Of a DNA stretch of 29,232 nt, positions 29,145 to 29,232 are shown piece by piece. A program made the translations under genes and the position numbers. Positions within the stretch are counted from its first letter, which is position 1; each line of letters opens with the position of its first letter. The notes under the pieces were generated by a model. The model ran no database searches. It had not been told where the DNA came from and saw only the letters and a list, made by a program, of their open reading frames with translations. This stretch comes from a virus: the IMG/VR virus record IMGVR_UViG_3300020187_000153, positions 1-29,232 of that record; one strand, given 5' to 3'.

Positions 29145-29232
29145 TTATCTAATGAGCCAAACAGCAATTGCTGCCGCGACTAGTGCTGATGGAATTGCAA
29201 CTGCAAGCATTGGAATAAATGCAGCCAATCCA
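29145..29232 (-). CDS. C-terminus of a small membrane protein (partial at window edge)
   Basis: The last 28 codons are visible: GLAAFIPMLAVAIPSALVAA then AIAVWLIR and a stop. It is one hydrophobic segment ending in a positive residue. The start is off the window. If the ends of the window are joined, an ATG at 17-15 would give a 34-residue protein MALKRR plus this segment (see findings). A holin-like role is possible for such a protein but unproven. Confidence 0.55.
   Translation of the reverse strand, partial: GLAAFIPMLAVAIPSALVAAAIAVWLIR

Overview
The window looks like most or nearly all of the genome of a tailed double-stranded DNA phage with podovirus-style head and neck genes, of the kind known mainly from marine viromes. 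The evidence is a complete head module (terminase small and large subunits, a long P22-type portal, a scaffold-like protein, major capsid protein), two adaptor-like neck proteins, a long repeat-built tail fibre, and a crowd of very small basic proteins. The host is unproven. A protein with two GcrA-like helix-turn-helix domains and a phage palindrome centred on GANTC (the CcrM methylation site of Alphaproteobacteria) both point to an alphaproteobacterial host. No integrase, tRNA, CRISPR array, insertion sequence, DNA or RNA polymerase, or recognisable endolysin is visible.

Layout. (1) Positions 1-17889, all minus strand, form the late operon. It is read from a good sigma70-type promoter at 17921-17949: terminase small and large subunits, portal, a small acidic protein, a GroES-like co-chaperonin, scaffold, two structural proteins, major capsid protein, a terminator, a second promoter, then small basic proteins, zinc-ribbon and adaptor proteins, repeat proteins, the fibre, and a membrane-anchored coiled-coil protein cut by the window edge. 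(2) 17950-18288 is a divergent control region. (3) 18289-19126 holds two small plus-strand genes of unknown function. (4) 19127-20176 is about 1 kb without a protein gene but dense in signals: two TTCG-loop terminators, a probable ~59-nt small RNA, three copies of a 28-bp repeat, and a candidate replication origin with TGTTCCA iterons in mirror orientation around an AT-rich core. (5) 20177-28627, plus strand, is the early/middle block: zinc-ribbon protein, a DUF3150-like protein, a tiny membrane protein, a MoxR-type AAA+ ATPase, a double-HTH protein, a metallopeptidase-VWA protein, zinc-knuckle and unknown proteins, a VRR-NUC nuclease that appears to start at ATT, and small coiled-coil proteins. 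(6) A bidirectional terminator at 28645-28682 separates this block from minus-strand genes that run off the right edge.

The most unusual feature is an 18-bp palindrome, TTTAGGGAATCCCCTAAA and close variants, present nine times and only in the plus-strand half. Most copies sit just before a gene start and seven of nine centre on GANTC. The same block encodes the GcrA-like HTH protein, so a phage regulon that reads host methylation state is a testable idea. The second interesting unit is the MoxR/VWA/DUF3150-like/small-membrane-protein cassette, which resembles chaperone machines that remodel or activate a target protein complex.

Both window edges carry minus-strand genes. Joining the two ends creates a sensible 34-residue membrane protein, so the window may be a linearised circular map, but this is not proven.
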